This document shows positions 11,470 to 26,757 of a stretch of 64,000 bases of DNA, one piece after another. The stretch's first letter is position 1, and every line of letters begins with the position of its first letter. Location: the NCBI GenBank assembly GCA_026874595.1, contig CM049313.1, positions 80,406,659-80,470,658 of the forward strand, given 5' to 3'. A program made the position numbers and the translations under genes. This DNA comes from Sipunculus nudus. Taxonomy: Eukaryota > Annelida > Sipuncula > Golfingiida > Sipunculidae. The notes beneath the pieces were generated by a model. The model was not told where the DNA came from. It searched no databases and saw only the letters and a program-made list of their open reading frames with translations.

Positions 11470-12743
11470 CGGAATCAGAGATTTCGACAAGTATGTTGAT
11501 CAGTTCCGTTTGTTTGTTTGTCTGTATGTCCCCGCTCTACAGGCCACAATTTTGCACCAATCGTCCTGAAACTTATAGATAGAGTGTATAATCGGTTCTT
11601 CTCGGAGCCTATTGTTTTTGGTCATGATCGGTCAAGGGTCAAGGTCAGGGTCACCAAAAAGCTCAAAAACGGTTTTTTCTTCATACCTTCGTCAAAAATA
11701 GCCGTAGGCACTTAATCTGTAGCCCGTTTTATTTGCCACTGCATGGCCACTTCCAACACTGCAAAATTGCCTCATTTCGCTGTTACCATGGTTACGCAAT
11801 TTTGGGGAGAAATCATGGAATTTCGTGATATTTTTCAAATTTGCAGCAATTTTACTGATTCTGAGATATTTTATGTAACATAAGAATATCTCGAAACGGG
11901 TTTTTCAGATTTTGGAAATGGCCGCCAGGGGGCGTTGCAGATGAAAAAACATGAAAATTTGTTTTGGTGCTATACCTCCAGAACTATTAAACATTGGGCC
12001 ATTTCCATCACAGCACCTTAAACTAGGGTCCATGGGCTTATTTTTGCGCATAGGTGCCGAAGTGCGCTATTGCCAGATTTCTCTATTTCTGGGGTAAAAC
12101 CTTTGAAATTTGAAAATATGCAGTTTTTAGCTTCTAACTCTGTCAGTTTTTATGCTAGAGAGGTCAAAATTTTTGCATCTTGTAGCCCTTGGTGAGTTCT
12201 CGGTGATCCAACCAAAAATCTTGCAAAATCTCGCACCGTTTCTCGTCGAATGAGATTTCGCGATTTCACGGTGACATGCCCTATAGGCCACAGATATGCA
12301 GGCATCCGTTTGAAACTGATACATGTTACGTCATACACTAATATCTCGAAAGCAATTGTTCAGTTTCTGGAAAATTACCGCAAGGGGGCGCTGCACTGCA
12401 ACCCCGTACCTACTATCATTGTTTAAGCATATCTCCGAAACTACACATTTTAGGTACATAAACTGCACACCATATAAATTGGCGTTTCATGGCCTTTCTG
12501 CCCATGACCTCTTTTGTTTAATCATACACGGTCCCCACAGATTTTAGCAACTTTGTAAAAATTAAAACCCGCATGCACAAATACATATGCCATCACGCAT
12601 GCATTCACGCGTTTTAGTATGAAAGACAGACACGCTTTCCCGTGACTGCAAAAATTATTGCGTTCGCCGTATAAAATAAGTGACCACAGGCACTCTTTGC
12701 GGGCCGGTTTGCCATTTCTGTCGCGTTATAGTTTATTGCTTGC

Positions 12744-14017
12744 CGGAATCAGAGATTTCGACAAGTATGTTGATCAGTTCCGTTTGTTTGTTTGTCTGTA
12801 TGTCCCCGCTCTACAGGCCACAATTTTGCACCAATCGTCCTGAAACTTATAGATAGAGTGTATAATCGGTTCTTCTCGGAGCCTATTGTTTTTGGTCATG
12901 ATCGGTCAAGGGTCAAGGTCAGGGTCACCAAAAAGCTCAAAAACGGTTTTTTCTTCATACCTTCGTCAAAAATAGCCGTAGGCACTTAATCTGTAGCCCG
13001 TTTTATTTGCCACTGCATGGCCACTTCCAACACTGCAAAATTGCCTCATTTCGCTGTTACCATGGTTACGCAATTTTGGGGAGAAATCATGGAATTTCGT
13101 GATATTTTTCAAATTTGCAGCAATTTTACTGATTCTGAGATATTTTATGTAACATAAGAATATCTCGAAACGGGTTTTTCAGATTTTGGAAATGGCCGCC
13201 AGGGGGCGTTGCAGATGAAAAAACATGAAAATTTGTTTTGGTGCTATACCTCCAGAACTATTAAACATTGGGCCATTTCCATCACAGCACCTTAAACTAG
13301 GGTCCATGGGCTTATTTTTGCGCATAGGTGCCGAAGTGCGCTATTGCCAGATTTCTCTATTTCTGGGGTAAAACCTTTGAAATTTGAAAATATGCAGTTT
13401 TTAGCTTCTAACTCTGTCAGTTTTTATGCTAGAGAGGTCAAAATTTTTGCATCTTGTAGCCCTTGGTGAGTTCTCGGTGATCCAACCAAAAATCTTGCAA
13501 AATCTCGCACCGTTTCTCGTCGAATGAGATTTCGCGATTTCACGGTGACATGCCCTATAGGCCACAGATATGCAGGCATCCGTTTGAAACTGATACATGT
13601 TACGTCATACACTAATATCTCGAAAGCAATTGTTCAGTTTCTGGAAAATTACCGCAAGGGGGCGCTGCACTGCAACCCCGTACCTACTATCATTGTTTAA
13701 GCATATCTCCGAAACTACACATTTTAGGTACATAAACTGCACACCATATAAATTGGCGTTTCATGGCCTTTCTGCCCATGACCTCTTTTGTTTAATCATA
13801 CACGGTCCCCACAGATTTTAGCAATTTTGTAAAAATTAAAACCCGCATGCACAAATACATATGCCATCACGCATGCATTCACGCGTTTTAGTATGAAAGA
13901 CAGACACGCTTTCCCGTGACTGCAAAAATTATTGCGTTCGCCGTATAAAATAAGTGACCACAGGCACTCTTTGCGGGCCGGTTTGCCATTTCTGTCGCGT
14001 TATAGTTTATTGCTTGC
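12744..14017 (+). repeat. Satellite unit 11, variant C1082T
   Basis: C to T at 13825 (offset 1082), with G at offset 952. The same change is found in units 20, 27 and 37. Confidence 0.9.
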
Positions 14018-15291
14018 CGGAATCAGAGATTTCGACAAGTATGTTGATCAGTTCCGTTTGTTTGTTTGTCTGTATGTCCCCGCTCTACAGGCCACAATTT
14101 TGCACCAATCGTCCTGAAACTTATAGATAGAGTGTATAATCGGTTCTTCTCGGAGCCTATTGTTTTTGGTCATGATCGGTCAAGGGTCAAGGTCAGGGTC
14201 ACCAAAAAGCTCAAAAACGGTTTTTTCTTCATACCTTCGTCAAAAATAGCCGTAGGCACTTAATCTGTAGCCCGTTTTATTTGCCACTGCATGGCCACTT
14301 CCAACACTGCAAAATTGCCTCATTTCGCTGTTACCATGGTTACGCAATTTTGGGGAGAAATCATGGAATTTCGTGATATTTTTCAAATTTGCAGCAATTT
14401 TACTGATTCTGAGATATTTTATGTAACATAAGAATATCTCGAAACGGGTTTTTCAGATTTTGGAAATGGCCGCCAGGGGGCGTTGCAGATGAAAAAACAT
14501 GAAAATTTGTTTTGGTGCTATACCTCCAGAACTATTAAACATTGGGCCATTTCCATCACAGCACCTTAAACTAGGGTCCATGGGCTTATTTTTGCGCATA
14601 GGTGCCGAAGTGCGCTATTGCCAGATTTCTCTATTTCTGGGGTAAAACCTTTGAAATTTGAAAATATGCAGTTTTTAGCTTCTAACTCTGTCAGTTTTTA
14701 TGCTAGAGAGGTCAAAATTTTTGCATCTTGTAGCCCTTGGTGAGTTCTCGGTGATCCAACCAAAAATCTTGCAAAATCTCGCACCGTTTCTCGTCGAATG
14801 AGATTTCGCGATTTCACGGTGACATGCCCTATAGGCCACAGATATGCAGGCATCCGTTTGAAACTGATACATGTTACGTCATACACTAATATCTCGAAAG
14901 CAATTGTTCAGTTTCTGGAAAATTACCGCAAGGGGGCGCTGCACTGCAACCCCGTACCTACTATCATTCTTTAAGCATATCTCCGAAACTACACATTTTA
15001 GGTACATAAACTGCACACCATATAAATTGGCGTTTCATGGCCTTTCTGCCCATGACCTCTTTTGTTTAATCATACACGGTCCCCACAGATTTTAGCAACT
15101 TTGTAAAAATTAAAACCCGCATGCACAAATACATATGCCATCACGCATGCATTCACGCGTTTTAGTATGAAAGACAGACACGCTTTCCCGTGACTGCAAA
15201 AATTATTGCGTTCGCCGTATAAAATAAGTGACCACAGGCACTCTTTGCGGGCCGGTTTGCCATTTCTGTCGCGTTATAGTTTATTGCTTGC
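14018..15291 (+). repeat. Satellite unit 12, first unit with G952C
   Basis: Position 14969 (offset 952) is C instead of G. This is the leftmost unit with the C allele. C is then found in units 15, 21, 23-25, 27-30, 32-36 and 38-46. Confidence 0.9.
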
Positions 15292-18200
15292 CGGAATCAG
15301 AGATTTCGACAAGTATGTTGATCAGTTCCGTTTGTTTGTTTGTCTGTATGTCCCCGCTCTACAGGCCACAATTTTGCACCAATCGTCCTGAAACTTATAG
15401 ATAGAGTGTATAATCGGTTCTTCTCGGAGCCTATTGTTTTTGGTCATGATCGGTCAAGGGTCAAGGTCAGGGTCACCAAAAAGCTCAAAAACGGTTTTTT
15501 CTTCATACCTTCGTCAAAAATAGCCGTAGGCACTTAATCTGTAGCCCGTTTTATTTGCCACTGCATGGCCACTTCCAACACTGCAAAATTGCCTCATTTC
15601 GCTGTTACCATGGTTACGCAATTTTGGGGAGAAATCATGGAATTTCGTGATATTTTTCAAATTTGCAGCAATTTTACTGATTCTGAGATATTTTATGTAA
15701 CATAAGAATATCTCGAAACGGGTTTTTCAGATTTTGGAAATGGCCGCCAGGGGGCGTTGCAGATGAAAAAACATGAAAATTTGTTTTGGTGCTATACCTC
15801 CAGAACTATTAAACATTGGGCCATTTCCATCACAGCACCTTAAACTAGGGTCCATGGGCTTATTTTTGCGCATAGGTGCCGAAGTGCGCTATTGCCAGAT
15901 TTCTCTATTTCTGGGGTAAAACCTTTGAAATTTGAAAATATGCAGTTTTTAGCTTCTAACTCTGTCAGTTTTTATGCTAGAGAGGTCAAAATTTTTGCAT
16001 CTTGTAGCCCTTGGTGAGTTCTCGGTGATCCAACCAAAAATCTTGCAAAATCTCGCACCGTTTCTCGTCGAATGAGATTTCGCGATTTCACGGTGACATG
16101 CCCTATAGGCCACAGATATGCAGGCATCCGTTTGAAACTGATACATGTTACGTCATACACTAATATCTCGAAAGCAATTGTTCAGTTTCTGGAAAATTAC
16201 CGCAAGGGGGCGCTGCACTGCAACCCCGTACCTACTATCATTGTTTAAGCATATCTCCGAAACTACACATTTTAGGTACATAAACTGCACACCATATAAA
16301 TTGGCGTTTCATGGCCTTTCTGCCCATGACCTCTTTTGTTTAATCATACACGGTCCCCACAGATTTTAGCAACTTTGTAAAAATTAAAACCCGCATGCAC
16401 AAATACATATGCCATCACGCATGCATTCACGCGTTTTAGTATGAAAGACAGACACGCTTTCCCGTGACTGCAAAAATTATTGCGTTCGCCGTATAAAATA
16501 AGTGACCACAGGCACTCTTTGCGGGCCGGTTTGCCATTTCTGTCGCGTTATAGTTTATTGCTTGCCGGAATCAGAGATTTCGACAAGTATGTTGATCAGT
16601 TCCGTTTGTTTGTTTGTCTGTATGTCCCCGCTCTACAGGCCACAATTTTGCACCAATCGTCCTGAAACTTATAGATAGAGTGTATAATCGGTTCTTCTCG
16701 GAGCCTATTGTTTTTGGTCATGATCGGTCAAGGGTCAAGGTCAGGGTCACCAAAAAGCTCAAAAACGGTTTTTTCTTCATACCTTCGTCAAAAATAGCCG
16801 TAGGCACTTAATCTGTAGCCCGTTTTATTTGCCACTGCATGGCCACTTCCAACACTGCAAAATTGCCTCATTTCGCTGTTACCATGGTTACGCAATTTTG
16901 GGGAGAAATCATGGAATTTCGTGATATTTTTCAAATTTGCAGCAATTTTACTGATTCTGAGATATTTTATGTAACATAAGAATATCTCGAAACGGGTTTT
17001 TCAGATTTTGGAAATGGCCGCCAGGGGGCGTTGCAGATGAAAAAACATGAAAATTTGTTTTGGTGCTATACCTCCAGAACTATTAAACATTGGGCCATTT
17101 CCATCACAGCACCTTAAACTAGGGTCCATGGGCTTATTTTTGCGCATAGGTGCCGAAGTGCGCTATTGCCAGATTTCTCTATTTCTGGGGTAAAACCTTT
17201 GAAATTTGAAAATATGCAGTTTTTAGCTTCTAACTCTGTCAGTTTTTATGCTAGAGAGGTCAAAATTTTTGCATCTTGTAGCCCTTGGTGAGTTCTCGGT
17301 GATCCAACCAAAAATCTTGCAAAATCTCGCACCGTTTCTCGTCGAATGAGATTTCGCGATTTCACGGTGACATGCCCTATAGGCCACAGATATGCAGGCA
17401 TCCGTTTGAAACTGATACATGTTACGTCATACACTAATATCTCGAAAGCAATTGTTCAGTTTCTGGAAAATTACCGCAAGGGGGCGCTGCACTGCAACCC
17501 CGTACCTACTATCATTGTTTAAGCATATCTCCGAAACTACACATTTTAGGTACATAAACTGCACACCATATAAATTGGCGTTTCATGGCCTTTCTGCCCA
17601 TGACCTCTTTTGTTTAATCATACACGGTCCCCACAGATTTTAGCAACTTTGTAAAAATTAAAACCCGCATGCACAAATACATATGCCATCACGCATGCAT
17701 TCACGCGTTTTAGTATGAAAGACAGACACGCTTTCCCGTGACTGCAAAAATTATTGCGTTCGCCGTATAAAATAAGTGACCACAGGCACTCTTTGCGGGC
17801 CGGTTTGCCATTTCTGTCGCGTTATAGTTTATTGCTTGCCGGAATCAGAGATTTCGACAAGTATGTTGATCAGTTCCGTTTGTTTGTTTGTCTGTATGTC
17901 CCCGCTCTACAGGCCACAATTTTGCACCAATCGTCCTGAAACTTATAGATAGAGTGTATAATCGGTTCTTCTCGGAGCCTATTGTTTTTGGTCATGATCG
18001 GTCAAGGGTCAAGGTCAGGGTCACCAAAAAGCTCAAAAACGGTTTTTTCTTCATACCTTCGTCAAAAATAGCCGTAGGCACTTAATCTGTAGCCCGTTTT
18101 ATTTGCCACTGCATGGCCACTTCCAACACTGCAAAATTGCCTCATTTCGCTGTTACCATGGTTACGCAATTTTGGGGAGAAATCATGGAATTTCGTGATA

Positions 18201-20387
18201 TTTTTCAAATTTGCAGCAATTTTACTGATTCTGAGATATTTTATGTAACATAAGAATATCTCGAAACGGGTTTTTCAGATTTTGGAAATGGCCGCCAGGG
18301 GGCGTTGCAGATGAAAAAACATGAAAATTTGTTTTGGTGCTATACCTCCAGAACTATTAAACATTGGGCCATTTCCATCACAGCACCTTAAACTAGGGTC
18401 CATGGGCTTATTTTTGCGCATAGGTGCCGAAGTGCGCTATTGCCAGATTTCTCTATTTCTGGGGTAAAACCTTTGAAATTTGAAAATATGCAGTTTTTAG
18501 CTTCTAACTCTGTCAGTTTTTATGCTAGAGAGGTCAAAATTTTTGCATCTTGTAGCCCTTGGTGAGTTCTCGGTGATCCAACCAAAAATCTTGCAAAATC
18601 TCGCACCGTTTCTCGTCGAATGAGATTTCGCGATTTCACGGTGACATGCCCTATAGGCCACAGATATGCAGGCATCCGTTTGAAACTGATACATGTTACG
18701 TCATACACTAATATCTCGAAAGCAATTGTTCAGTTTCTGGAAAATTACCGCAAGGGGGCGCTGCACTGCAACCCCGTACCTACTATCATTCTTTAAGCAT
18801 ATCTCCGAAACTACACATTTTAGGTACATAAACTGCACACCATATAAATTGGCGTTTCATGGCCTTTCTGCCCATGACCTCTTTTGTTTAATCATACACG
18901 GTCCCCACAGATTTTAGCAACTTTGTAAAAATTAAAACCCGCATGCACAAATACATATGCCATCACGCATGCATTCACGCGTTTTAGTATGAAAGACAGA
19001 CACGCTTTCCCGTGACTGCAAAAATTATTGCGTTCGCCGTATAAAATAAGTGACCACAGGCACTCTTTGCGGGCCGGTTTGCCATTTCTGTCGCGTTATA
19101 GTTTATTGCTTGCCGGAATCAGAGATTTCGACAAGTATGTTGATCAGTTCCGTTTGTTTGTTTGTCTGTATGTCCCCGCTCTACAGGCCACAATTTTGCA
19201 CCAATCGTCCTGAAACTTATAGATAGAGTGTATAATCGGTTCTTCTCGGAGCCTATTGTTTTTGGTCATGATCGGTCAAGGGTCAAGGTCAGGGTCACCA
19301 AAAAGCTCAAAAACGGTTTTTTCTTCATACCTTCGTCAAAAATAGCCGTAGGCACTTAATCTGTAGCCCGTTTTATTTGCCACTGCATGGCCACTTCCAA
19401 CACTGCAAAATTGCCTCATTTCGCTGTTACCATGGTTACGCAATTTTGGGGAGAAATCATGGAATTTCGTGATATTTTTCAAATTTGCAGCAATTTTACT
19501 GATTCTGAGATATTTTATGTAACATAAGAATATCTCGAAACGGGTTTTTCAGATTTTGGAAATGGCCGCCAGGGGGCGTTGCAGATGAAAAAACATGAAA
19601 ATTTGTTTTGGTGCTATACCTCCAGAACTATTAAACATTGGGCCATTTCCATCACAGCACCTTAAACTAGGGTCCATGGGCTTATTTTTGCGCATAGGTG
19701 CCGAAGTGCGCTATTGCCAGATTTCTCTATTTCTGGGGTAAAACCTTTGAAATTTGAAAATATGCAGTTTTTAGCTTCTAACTCTGTCAGTTTTTATGCT
19801 AGAGAGGTCAAAATTTTTGCATCTTGTAGCCCTTGGTGAGTTCTCGGTGATCCAACCAAAAATCTTGCAAAATCTCGCACCGTTTCTCGTCGAATGAGAT
19901 TTCGCGATTTCACGGTGACATGCCCTATAGGCCACAGATATGCAGGCATCCGTTTGAAACTGATACATGTTACGTCATACACTAATATCTCGAAAGCAAT
20001 TGTTCAGTTTCTGGAAAATTACCGCAAGGGGGCGCTGCACTGCAACCCCGTACCTACTATCATTGTTTAAGCATATCTCCGAAACTACACATTTTAGGTA
20101 CATAAACTGCACACCATATAAATTGGCGTTTCATGGCCTTTCTGCCCATGACCTCTTTTGTTTAATCATACACGGTCCCCACAGATTTTAGCAACTTTGT
20201 AAAAATTAAAACCCGCATGCACAAATACATATGCCATCACGCATGCATTCACGCGTTTTAGTATGAAAGACAGACACGCTTTCCCGTGACTGCAAAAATT
20301 ATTGCGTTCGCCGTATAAAATAAGTGACCACAGGCACTCTTTGCGGGCCGGTTTGCCATTTCTGTCGCGTTATAGTTTATTGCTTGC

Positions 20388-21661
20388 CGGAATCAGAGAT
20401 TTCGACAAGTATGTTGATCAGTTCCGTTTGTTTGTTTGTCTGTATGTCCCCGCTCTACAGGCCACAATTTTGCACCAATCGTCCTGAAACTTATAGATAG
20501 AGTGTATAATCGGTTCTTCTCGGAGCCTATTGTTTTTGGTCATGATCGGTCAAGGGTCAAGGTCAGGGTCACCAAAAAGCTCAAAAACGGTTTTTTCTTC
20601 ATACCTTCGTCAAAAATAGCCGTAGGCACTTAATCTGTAGCCCGTTTTATTTGCCACTGCATGGCCACTTCCAACACTGCAAAATTGCCTCATTTCGCTG
20701 TTACCATGGTTACGCAATTTTGGGGAGAAATCATGGAATTTCGTGATATTTTTCAAATTTGCAGCAATTTTACTGATTCTGAGATATTTTATGTAACATA
20801 AGAATATCTCGAAACGGGTTTTTCAGATTTTGGAAATGGCCGCCAGGGGGCGTTGCAGATGAAAAAACATGAAAATTTGTTTTGGTGCTATACCTCCAGA
20901 ACTATTAAACATTGGGCCATTTCCATCACAGCACCTTAAACTAGGGTCCATGGGCTTATTTTTGCGCATAGGTGCCGAAGTGCGCTATTGCCAGATTTCT
21001 CTATTTCTGGGGTAAAACCTTTGAAATTTGAAAATATGCAGTTTTTAGCTTCTAACTCTGTCAGTTTTTATCCTAGAGAGGTCAAAATTTTTGCATCTTG
21101 TAGCCCTTGGTGAGTTCTCGGTGATCCAACCAAAAATCTTGCAAAATCTCGCACCGTTTCTCGTCGAATGAGATTTCGCGATTTCACGGTGACATGCCCT
21201 ATAGGCCACAGATATGCAGGCATCCGTTTGAAACTGATACATGTTACGTCATACACTAATATCTCGAAAGCAATTGTTCAGTTTCTGGAAAATTACCGCA
21301 AGGGGGCGCTGCACTGCAACCCCGTACCTACTATCATTGTTTAAGCATATCTCCGAAACTACACATTTTAGGTACATAAACTGCACACCATATAAATTGG
21401 CGTTTCATGGCCTTTCTGCCCATGACCTCTTTTGTTTAATCATACACGGTCCCCACAGATTTTAGCAACTTTGTAAAAATTAAAACCCGCATGCACAAAT
21501 ACATATGCCATCACGCATGCATTCACGCGTTTTAGTATGAAAGACAGACACGCTTTCCCGTGACTGCAAAAATTATTGCGTTCGCCGTATAAAATAAGTG
21601 ACCACAGGCACTCTTTGCGGGCCGGTTTGCCATTTCTGTCGCGTTATAGTTTATTGCTTGC
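20388..21661 (+). repeat. Satellite unit 17, singleton G685C
   Basis: G to C at 21072 (offset 685). Not seen in any other unit. Confidence 0.85.
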
Positions 21662-22935
21662 CGGAATCAGAGATTTCGACAAGTATGTTGATCAGTTCCG
21701 TTTGTTTGTTTGTCTGTATGTCCCCGCTCTACAGGCCACAATTTTGCACCAATCGTCCTGAAACTTATAGATAGAGTGTATAATCGGTTCTTCTCGGAGC
21801 CTATTGTTTTTGGTCATGATCGGTCAAGGGTCAAGGTCAGGGTCACCAAAAAGCTCAAAAACGGTTTTTTCTTCATACCTTCGTCAAAAATAGCCGTAGG
21901 CACTTAATCTGTAGCCCGTTTTATTTGCCACTGCATGGCCACTTCCAACACTGCAAAATTGCCTCATTTCGCTGTTACCATGGTTACGCAATTTTGGGGA
22001 GAAATCATGGAATTTCGTGATATTTTTCAAATTTGCAGCAATTTTACTGATTCTGAGATATTTTATGTAACATAAGAATATCTCGAAACGGGTTTTTCAG
22101 ATTTTGGAAATGGCCGCCAGGGGGCGTTGCAGATGAAAAAACATGAAAATTTGTTTTGGTGCTATACCTCCAGAACTATTAAACATTGGGCCATTTCCAT
22201 CACAGCACCTTAAACTAGGGTCCATGGGCTTATTTTTGCGCATAGGTGCCGAAGTGCGCTATTGCCAGATTTCTCTATTTCTGGGGTAAAACCTTTGAAA
22301 TTTGAAAATATGCAGTTTTTAGCTTCTAACTCTGTCAGTTTTTATGCTAGAGAGGTCAAAATTTTTGCATCTTGTAGCCCTTGGTGAGTTCTCGGTGATC
22401 CAGCCAAAAATCTTGCAAAATCTCGCACCGTTTCTCGTCGAATGAGATTTCGCGATTTCACGGTGACATGCCCTATAGGCCACAGATATGCAGGCATCCG
22501 TTTGAAACTGATACATGTTACGTCATACACTAATATCTCGAAAGCAATTGTTCAGTTTCTGGAAAATTACCGCAAGGGGGCGCTGCACTGCAACCCCGTA
22601 CCTACTATCATTGTTTAAGCATATCTCCGAAACTACACATTTTAGGTACATAAACTGCACACCATATAAATTGGCGTTTCATGGCCTTTCTGCCCATGAC
22701 CTCTTTTGTTTAATCATACACGGTCCCCACAGATTTTAGCAACTTTGTAAAAATTAAAACCCGCATGCACAAATACATATGCCATCACGCATGCATTCAC
22801 GCGTTTTAGTATGAAAGACAGACACGCTTTCCCGTGACTGCAAAAATTATTGCGTTCGCCGTATAAAATAAGTGACCACAGGCACTCTTTGCGGGCCGGT
22901 TTGCCATTTCTGTCGCGTTATAGTTTATTGCTTGC
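21662..22935 (+). repeat. Satellite unit 18, variant A742G
   Basis: A to G at 22403 (offset 742), the only partner of the change in unit 9. Confidence 0.9.
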
Positions 22936-24209
22936 CGGAATCAGAGATTTCGACAAGTATGTTGATCAGTTCCGTTTGTTTGTTTGTCTGTATGTCCCCG
23001 CTCTACAGGCCACAATTTTGCACCAATCGTCCTGAAACTTATAGATAGAGTGTATAATCGGTTCTTCTCGGAGCCTATTGTTTTTGGTCATGATCGGTCA
23101 AGGGTCAAGGTCAGGGTCACCAAAAAGCTCAAAAACGGTTTTTTCTTCATACCTTCGTCAAAAATAGCCGTAGGCACTTAATCTGTAGCCCGTTTTATTT
23201 GCCACTGCATGGCCACTTCCAACACTGCAAAATTGCCTCATTTCGCTGTTACCATGGTTACGCAATTTTGGGGAGAAATCATGGAATTTCGTGATATTTT
23301 TCAAATTTGCAGCAATTTTACTGATTCTGAGATATTTTATGTAACATAAGAATATCTCGAAACGGGTTTTTCAGATTTTGGAAATGGCCGCCAGGGGGCG
23401 TTGCAGATGAAAAAACATGAAAATTTGTTTTGGTGCTATACCTCCAGAACTATTAAACATTGGGCCATTTCCATCACAGCACCTTAAACTAGGGTCCATG
23501 GGCTTATTTTTGCGCATAGGTGCCGAAGTGCGCTATTGCCAGATTTCTCTATTTCTGGGGTAAAACCTTTGAAATTTGAAAATATGCAGTTTTTAGCTTC
23601 TAACTCTGTCAGTTTTTATGCTAGAGAGGTCAAAATTTTTGCATCTTGTAGCCCTTGGTGAGTTCTCGGTGATCCAACCAAAAATCTTGCAAAATCTCGC
23701 ACCGTTTCTCGTCGAATGAGATTTCGCGATTTCACGGTGACATGCCCTATAGGCCACAGATATGCAGGCATCCGTTTGAAACTGATACATGTTACGTCAT
23801 ACACTAATATCTCGAAAGCAATTGTTCAGTTTCTGGAAAATTACCGCAAGGGGGCGCTGCACTGCAACCCCGTACCTACTATCATTGTTTAAGCATATCT
23901 CCGAAACTACACATTTTAGGTACATAAACTGCACACCATATAAATTGGCGTTTCATGGCCTTTCTGCCCATGACCTCTTTTGTTTAATCATACACGGTCC
24001 CCACAGATTTTAGCAACTTTGTAAAAATTAAAACCCGCATGCACAAATACATATGCCATCACGCATGCATTCACGCGTTTTAGTATGAAAGACAGACACG
24101 CTTTCCCGTGACTGCAAAAATTATTGCGTTCGCCGTATAAAATAAGTGACCACAGGCACTCTTTGCGGGCCGGTTTGCCATTTCTGTCGCGTTATAGTTT
24201 ATTGCTTGC

Positions 24210-25483
24210 CGGAATCAGAGATTTCGACAAGTATGTTGATCAGTTCCGTTTGTTTGTTTGTCTGTATGTCCCCGCTCTACAGGCCACAATTTTGCACCAA
24301 TCGTCCTGAAACTTATAGATAGAGTGTATAATCGGTTCTTCTCGGAGCCTATTGTTTTTGGTCATGATCGGTCAAGGGTCAAGGTCAGGGTCACCAAAAA
24401 GCTCAAAAACGGTTTTTTCTTCATACCTTCGTCAAAAATAGCCGTAGGCACTTAATCTGTAGCCCGTTTTATTTGCCACTGCATGGCCACTTCCAACACT
24501 GCAAAATTGCCTCATTTCGCTGTTACCATGGTTACGCAATTTTGGGGAGAAATCATGGAATTTCGTGATATTTTTCAAATTTGCAGCAATTTTACTGATT
24601 CTGAGATATTTTATGTAACATAAGAATATCTCGAAACGGGTTTTTCAGATTTTGGAAATGGCCGCCAGGGGGCGTTGCAGATGAAAAAACATGAAAATTT
24701 GTTTTGGTGCTATACCTCCAGAACTATTAAACATTGGGCCATTTCCATCACAGCACCTTAAACTAGGGTCCATGGGCTTATTTTTGCGCATAGGTGCCGA
24801 AGTGCGCTATTGCCAGATTTCTCTATTTCTGGGGTAAAACCTTTGAAATTTGAAAATATGCAGTTTTTAGCTTCTAACTCTGTCAGTTTTTATGCTAGAG
24901 AGGTCAAAATTTTTGCATCTTGTAGCCCTTGGTGAGTTCTCGGTGATCCAACCAAAAATCTTGCAAAATCTCGCACCGTTTCTCGTCGAATGAGATTTCG
25001 CGATTTCACGGTGACATGCCCTATAGGCCACAGATATGCAGGCATCCGTTTGAAACTGATACATGTTACGTCATACACTAATATCTCGAAAGCAATTGTT
25101 CAGTTTCTGGAAAATTACCGCAAGGGGGCGCTGCACTGCAACCCCGTACCTACTATCATTGTTTAAGCATATCTCCGAAACTACACATTTTAGGTACATA
25201 AACTGCACACCATATAAATTGGCGTTTCATGGCCTTTCTGCCCATGACCTCTTTTGTTTAATCATACACGGTCCCCACAGATTTTAGCAATTTTGTAAAA
25301 ATTAAAACCCGCATGCACAAATACATATGCCATCACGCATGCATTCACGCGTTTTAGTATGAAAGACAGACACGCTTTCCCGTGACTGCAAAAATTATTG
25401 CGTTCGCCGTATAAAATAAGTGACCACAGGCACTCTTTGCGGGCCGGTTTGCCATTTCTGTCGCGTTATAGTTTATTGCTTGC
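24210..25483 (+). repeat. Satellite unit 20, variant C1082T
   Basis: C to T at 25291 (offset 1082) on the G952 background. It lies nine units after the same change in unit 11. Confidence 0.9.
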
Positions 25484-26757
25484 CGGAATCAGAGATTTCG
25501 ACAAGTATGTTGATCAGTTCCGTTTGTTTGTTTGTCTGTATGTCCCCGCTCTACAGGCCACAATTTTGCACCAATCGTCCTGAAACTTATAGATAGAGTG
25601 TATAATCGGTTCTTCTCGGAGCCTATTGTTTTTGGTCATGATCGGTCAAGGGTCAAGGTCAGGGTCACCAAAAAGCTCAAAAACGGTTTTTTCTTCATAC
25701 CTTCGTCAAAAATAGCCGTAGGCACTTAATCTGTAGCCCGTTTTATTTGCCACTGCATGGCCACTTCCAACACTGCAAAATTGCCTCATTTCGCTGTTAC
25801 CATGGTTACGCAATTTTGGGGAGAAATCATGGAATTTCGTGATATTTTTCAAATTTGCAGCAATTTTACTGATTCTGAGATATTTTATGTAACATAAGAA
25901 TATCTCGAAACGGGTTTTTCAGATTTTGGAAATGGCCGCCAGGGGGCGTTGCAGATGAAAAAACATGAAAATTTGTTTTGGTGCTATACCTCCAGAACTA
26001 TTAAACATTGGGCCATTTCCATCACAGCACCTTAAACTAGGGTCCATGGGCTTATTTTTGCGCATAGGTGCCGAAGTGCGCTATTGCCAGATTTCTCTAT
26101 TTCTGGGGTAAAACCTTTGAAATTTGAAAATATGCAGTTTTTAGCTTCTAACTCTGTCAGTTTTTATGCTAGAGAGGTCAAAATTTTTGCATCTTGTAGC
26201 CCTTGGTGAGTTCTCGGTGATCCAACCAAAAATCTGGCAAAATCTCGCACCGTTTCTCGTCGAATGAGATTTCGCGATTTCACGGTGACATGCCCTATAG
26301 GCCACAGATATGCAGGCATCCGTTTGAAACTGATACATGTTACGTCATACACTAATATCTCGAAAGCAATTGTTCAGTTTCTGGAAAATTACCGCAAGGG
26401 GGCGCTGCACTGCAACCCCGTACCTACTATCATTCTTTAAGCATATCTCCGAAACTACACATTTTAGGTACATAAACTGCACACCATATAAATTGGCGTT
26501 TCATGGCCTTTCTGCCCATGACCTCTTTTGTTTAATCATACACGGTCCCCACAGATTTTAGCAACTTTGTAAAAATTAAAACCCGCATGCACAAATACAT
26601 ATGCCATCACGCATGCATTCACGCGTTTTAGTATGAAAGACAGACACGCTTTCCCGTGACTGCAAAAATTATTGCGTTCGCCGTATAAAATAAGTGACCA
26701 CAGGCACTCTTTGCGGGCCGGTTTGCCATTTCTGTCGCGTTATAGTTTATTGCTTGC
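25484..26757 (+). repeat. Satellite unit 21, G952C plus singleton T753G
   Basis: Has the C allele at offset 952, as unit 12 does nine units earlier. It also has a private T to G at 26236 (offset 753). Confidence 0.9.
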
